From NCBI GenBank assembly GCA_002291955.1, contig DBBA01000350.1, positions 1 to 8,513 on the forward strand: a stretch of DNA of 8,513 nt. Reading direction: 5' to 3'. The translations under genes were made by a program, and so were the position numbers. Positions 6,782 to 8,513 of this stretch are shown here, piece after piece; position 1 is the first letter of the stretch; each line of letters starts with the position of its first letter. This DNA comes from Rhodobacteraceae bacterium UBA996. GTDB taxonomy: Bacteria; Pseudomonadota; Alphaproteobacteria; Rhodobacterales; Rhodobacteraceae. Below the pieces are notes generated by a model, which was given only the letters and a program-made list of their open reading frames with translations, ran no database searches and was not told the origin of the DNA.

Positions 6782-7944
6782 CGGTCGCCCTCCGCCGCGC
6801 CCAGCACCTCGGCCTGATGCTCGCCCAGCCGAGGCGGCGGGCGGTCGGGGGCGGGGGCCTGCCCGTCCACCAGAAACCCGCCGCGCAGCACCGTCAGCGA
6901 CCGGTCCAGCCCCGGCACGTCGTCGAAACAGTGCGTCATGGCGCGGCCGGTCACCTGCGCCTCCTCCAGCACCTGCGGGATCGTCAGGACCCGGCCCGCG
7001 GGCACGCCTGCGGCGTTCAGCCGGGCTTCCCAGTCGGCGGCCGACGCGCCCGCCAGCGCCGCCTCGATCTCGACCGTCAGCGCCGCGCGATGGACCTTGC
7101 GCGCCGCGCGCCCGGCAAAGCGGGGGTCCTCCGCCAGATCCGGCCGCCCGATCACCCCCGCCAGCGCCACGAACTGCTCCTGCTTGTTCGCCGCGATGTT
7201 GAGCGGCCCATCCCCAGTGCGGAACGTGCCCGACGGTGCTGCGGTCATGTTGTCGTTGCCCATCGCTGCGGGCACGACCCCCGCCGTCAGCCAGTTCGAG
7301 ACCGGCCAGCCCATCGCCGACAGCATGGATTCCAGCATCGACACGTCGATCACCGCGCCCTGCCCGGTCGCCCGCGCCCGCACCAGGGCTGCGGCAATGG
7401 CAAAGGCGCCGACCATCCCGCCCAGCGTGTCGGCCACCGGATAGCCCGCGCGCAAGGGCGCCACATCTGCCGTGCCGGTGATCGACATGACGCCGGACAG
7501 CCCCTGCACGATCTGGTCATAGGCCGGATTGCCCCGCATCGGCCCGGTCTGCCCGAAGCCCGAGATCGCGCAGTAGACCAGCCGCGGATTCACCGCCCGC
7601 AGCGCGTCCGGCCCCAGGCCCAGCCGGTCCATCACCCCGGGGCGAAAGTTCTCGACCAGCGCATCGGCGCTGCGCACCAGGTCCAGGAACGCCGCCCGGT
7701 CGCCCGCGTCCTTCAGGTCCAGCACGACCGACCGCTTCCCGGCATTCTGCGCCAGGAAACTCGCGCCCATGCCGGCGCGGTTCAGCGCCTCGTCCGCGCC
7801 CAGCGCGCGCGCCAGGTCCCCGCCCGGCGCCTCGACCTTGATCACATCCGCGCCCAGCAGCGCGAACTGGTACGCGCAATAGGGCCCCGCCAGCACATTC
7901 GTCAGGTCCAGCAGCCGGACCCCGGACAACAGGCCATCAGGCAT
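6778..7944 (-). CDS. CaiB/BaiF family III CoA-transferase
   Basis: This 388-residue cytoplasmic enzyme belongs to the family III CoA-transferases (formyl-CoA transferase, CaiB, BaiF, succinyl-CoA:carboxylate transferases), which move CoA from a donor thioester such as succinyl-CoA to a carboxylic acid. Features seen are the N-terminal LLDLTNVLAGPYCAYQFALL (11-30), GADVIKVEAPGGD (31-43), ENFRPGVMDRLGL (98-110), the SGFGQTGP loop (128-135) and YPVADTLGG (168-176). Asp172 in that last segment is the expected catalytic residue that forms the acyl anhydride and CoA thioester. Length is normal for the family. The gene overlaps the TctA stop by 8 bp and the lyase start by 4 bp, so it is the middle gene of an operon. 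By context it should activate the acid imported by the transporter, probably a tricarboxylate or related dicarboxylate. The acceptor cannot be predicted from the sequence with confidence. Confidence 0.93.
   Translation of the reverse strand: MPDGLLSGVRLLDLTNVLAGPYCAYQFALLGADVIKVEAPGGDLARALGADEALNRAGMGASFLAQNAGKRSVVLDLKDAGDRAAFLDLVRSADALVENFRPGVMDRLGLGPDALRAVNPRLVYCAISGFGQTGPMRGNPAYDQIVQGLSGVMSITGTADVAPLRAGYPVADTLGGMVGAFAIAAALVRARATGQGAVIDVSMLESMLSAMGWPVSNWLTAGVVPAAMGNDNMTAAPSGTFRTGDGPLNIAANKQEQFVALAGVIGRPDLAEDPRFAGRAARKVHRAALTVEIEAALAGASAADWEARLNAAGVPAGRVLTIPQVLEEAQVTGRAMTHCFDDVPGLDRSLTVLRGGFLVDGQAPAPDRPPPRLGEHQAEVLGAAEGDR
6788..6793 (-). promoter_or_regulatory. Ribosome binding site of the citryl-CoA lyase gene
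   Basis: Read on the minus strand, GGAGGG lies about 7 bases before the ATG at 6781, inside the 3' end of the CoA-transferase gene. It is one of the strongest ribosome binding sites in the window. It supports the start at 6781 and suggests the lyase can be translated at a good rate despite being the last gene of its cluster. Confidence 0.7.
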
Positions 7945-8513
7945 CGCCCGAGACGTGGGCAGGGCCGCGCACCCGGCGATGCTGGATCCAGCTGATGATC
8001 TTGGGCGCGAAGAAAGCCACCACCGCCAGGATCAGGAACGTCAGCGACGCCGCGCCGGTGAAGAACACCGTCCAGTCCCCGTTCGAGATCGTCATGGCCC
8101 GGCGGAACTGGATTTCCGCGATCGGCCCCAGGATCGCGCCGATGATGACGGGGGCGGTCGGGAAATCGAACCGCCGCATCAGAAGGCCCATCACCCCCAT
8201 GACGTACAGCAGCACCAGATCCAGCGGCGAGCGCGAGATGCCATAGGTGCCGACCGTGGCAAACACGAGGATCCCCGCATACAGCAACGGCGCCGGGATC
8301 GTCAGCATCTTCACCCACAGTCCGATCAGCGGCAGGTTCAGGAACAGCAGGACCACGTTCGCGATCAGAAGCGACGCGATCAGCCCCCAGACCAGGTCGG
8401 GCTGGGTCTGCATCAGCAGGGGCCCGGGGTTCAGCCCGTAGCTCTGGAACGCGGACAGAAGGATCGCCGCGGTGGCCGACGTGGGCAGGCCCAGCGTCAG
8501 CAGCGGCACCATC
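7937..8513 (-). CDS. tctA: TctA-type tripartite tricarboxylate transporter permease, C-terminal part
   Basis: This is a partial gene: about 191 C-terminal residues are visible and the 5' part lies beyond the right edge. TctA is the large membrane subunit of tripartite tricarboxylate transporters and works with a small membrane protein (TctB) and a periplasmic binding protein (TctC). The signature LTLGLPTSATAAILL and the following GLNPGPLLMQTQPDLVWGL are characteristic. Membrane segments follow: LLIANVVLLFLNLPLIGLWV, LLYAGILVFATVGTYGI, a segment around LVLLYVMGVMGLLM, one around APVIIGAILGPIAEI, and a last one around TFLILAVVAFFAP. The first visible Met is internal; full-length family members have about 500 residues. 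Its stop lies 8 bp inside the CoA-transferase gene. The family transports citrate and a range of other carboxylates, so the ligand is open. Confidence 0.93.
   Translation of the reverse strand, partial: MVPLLTLGLPTSATAAILLSAFQSYGLNPGPLLMQTQPDLVWGLIASLLIANVVLLFLNLPLIGLWVKMLTIPAPLLYAGILVFATVGTYGISRSPLDLVLLYVMGVMGLLMRRFDFPTAPVIIGAILGPIAEIQFRRAMTISNGDWTVFFTGAASLTFLILAVVAFFAPKIISWIQHRRVRGPAHVSGDA

Noticed and set aside
6817..7995. 392-residue open frame on the plus strand opposite the CoA-transferase gene
   Set aside because: The opposite strand encodes a clear family III CoA-transferase with its catalytic Asp. This frame is Arg/Gln/His-rich and shows no domain.

Overview
This is a very GC-rich, densely coding bacterial window. 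GC is around 70% by eye, codon third positions are strongly G/C, and neighbouring genes overlap by a few bases. The gene families and codon style suggest an alphaproteobacterium, probably of the Rhodobacterales (Paracoccus/Rhodobacter-like). This is inferred from gene content and composition only; there is no rRNA or other phylogenetic marker here. I see no mobile element, tRNA, CRISPR array or long repeat.

The window holds two converging gene clusters. The rightward cluster (83-5922) is a complete BMP-family (basic membrane protein / PnrA-like) ABC importer with a hydrolase inside it. Its order is Tat-exported substrate-binding protein, amidase-signature hydrolase, two-domain ATPase, permease 1, permease 2. 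The spacings are 9 bp, then overlaps of 4 bp, 17 bp (or 11 bp) and 4 bp, so this is almost certainly one translationally coupled transcript. The simplest reading is that a nucleoside-like or other N-containing compound is imported, and the amidase hydrolyses an amide or ureido bond in it or in a breakdown product.

The leftward cluster (8513 down to 5960) begins outside the window. It contains the C-terminal part of a TctA-type membrane subunit of a tripartite tricarboxylate transporter, a CaiB/BaiF family III CoA-transferase, and a short citrate-synthase-fold protein of the citryl-CoA lyase type. These genes overlap by 8 bp and 4 bp. Together they suggest import of a carboxylate, activation to its CoA thioester, and C-C cleavage. 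For citrate this would give acetyl-CoA and oxaloacetate, but the true substrate cannot be read from the sequence.

The two clusters meet tail to tail across only 37 bp, which is almost filled by a strong GC-rich inverted repeat that could stop transcription from both sides. The first 82 bases hold the leader and ribosome binding site of the importer cluster and perhaps the tail of an upstream gene. The many long open frames opposite or offset to these genes are GC-composition shadows.
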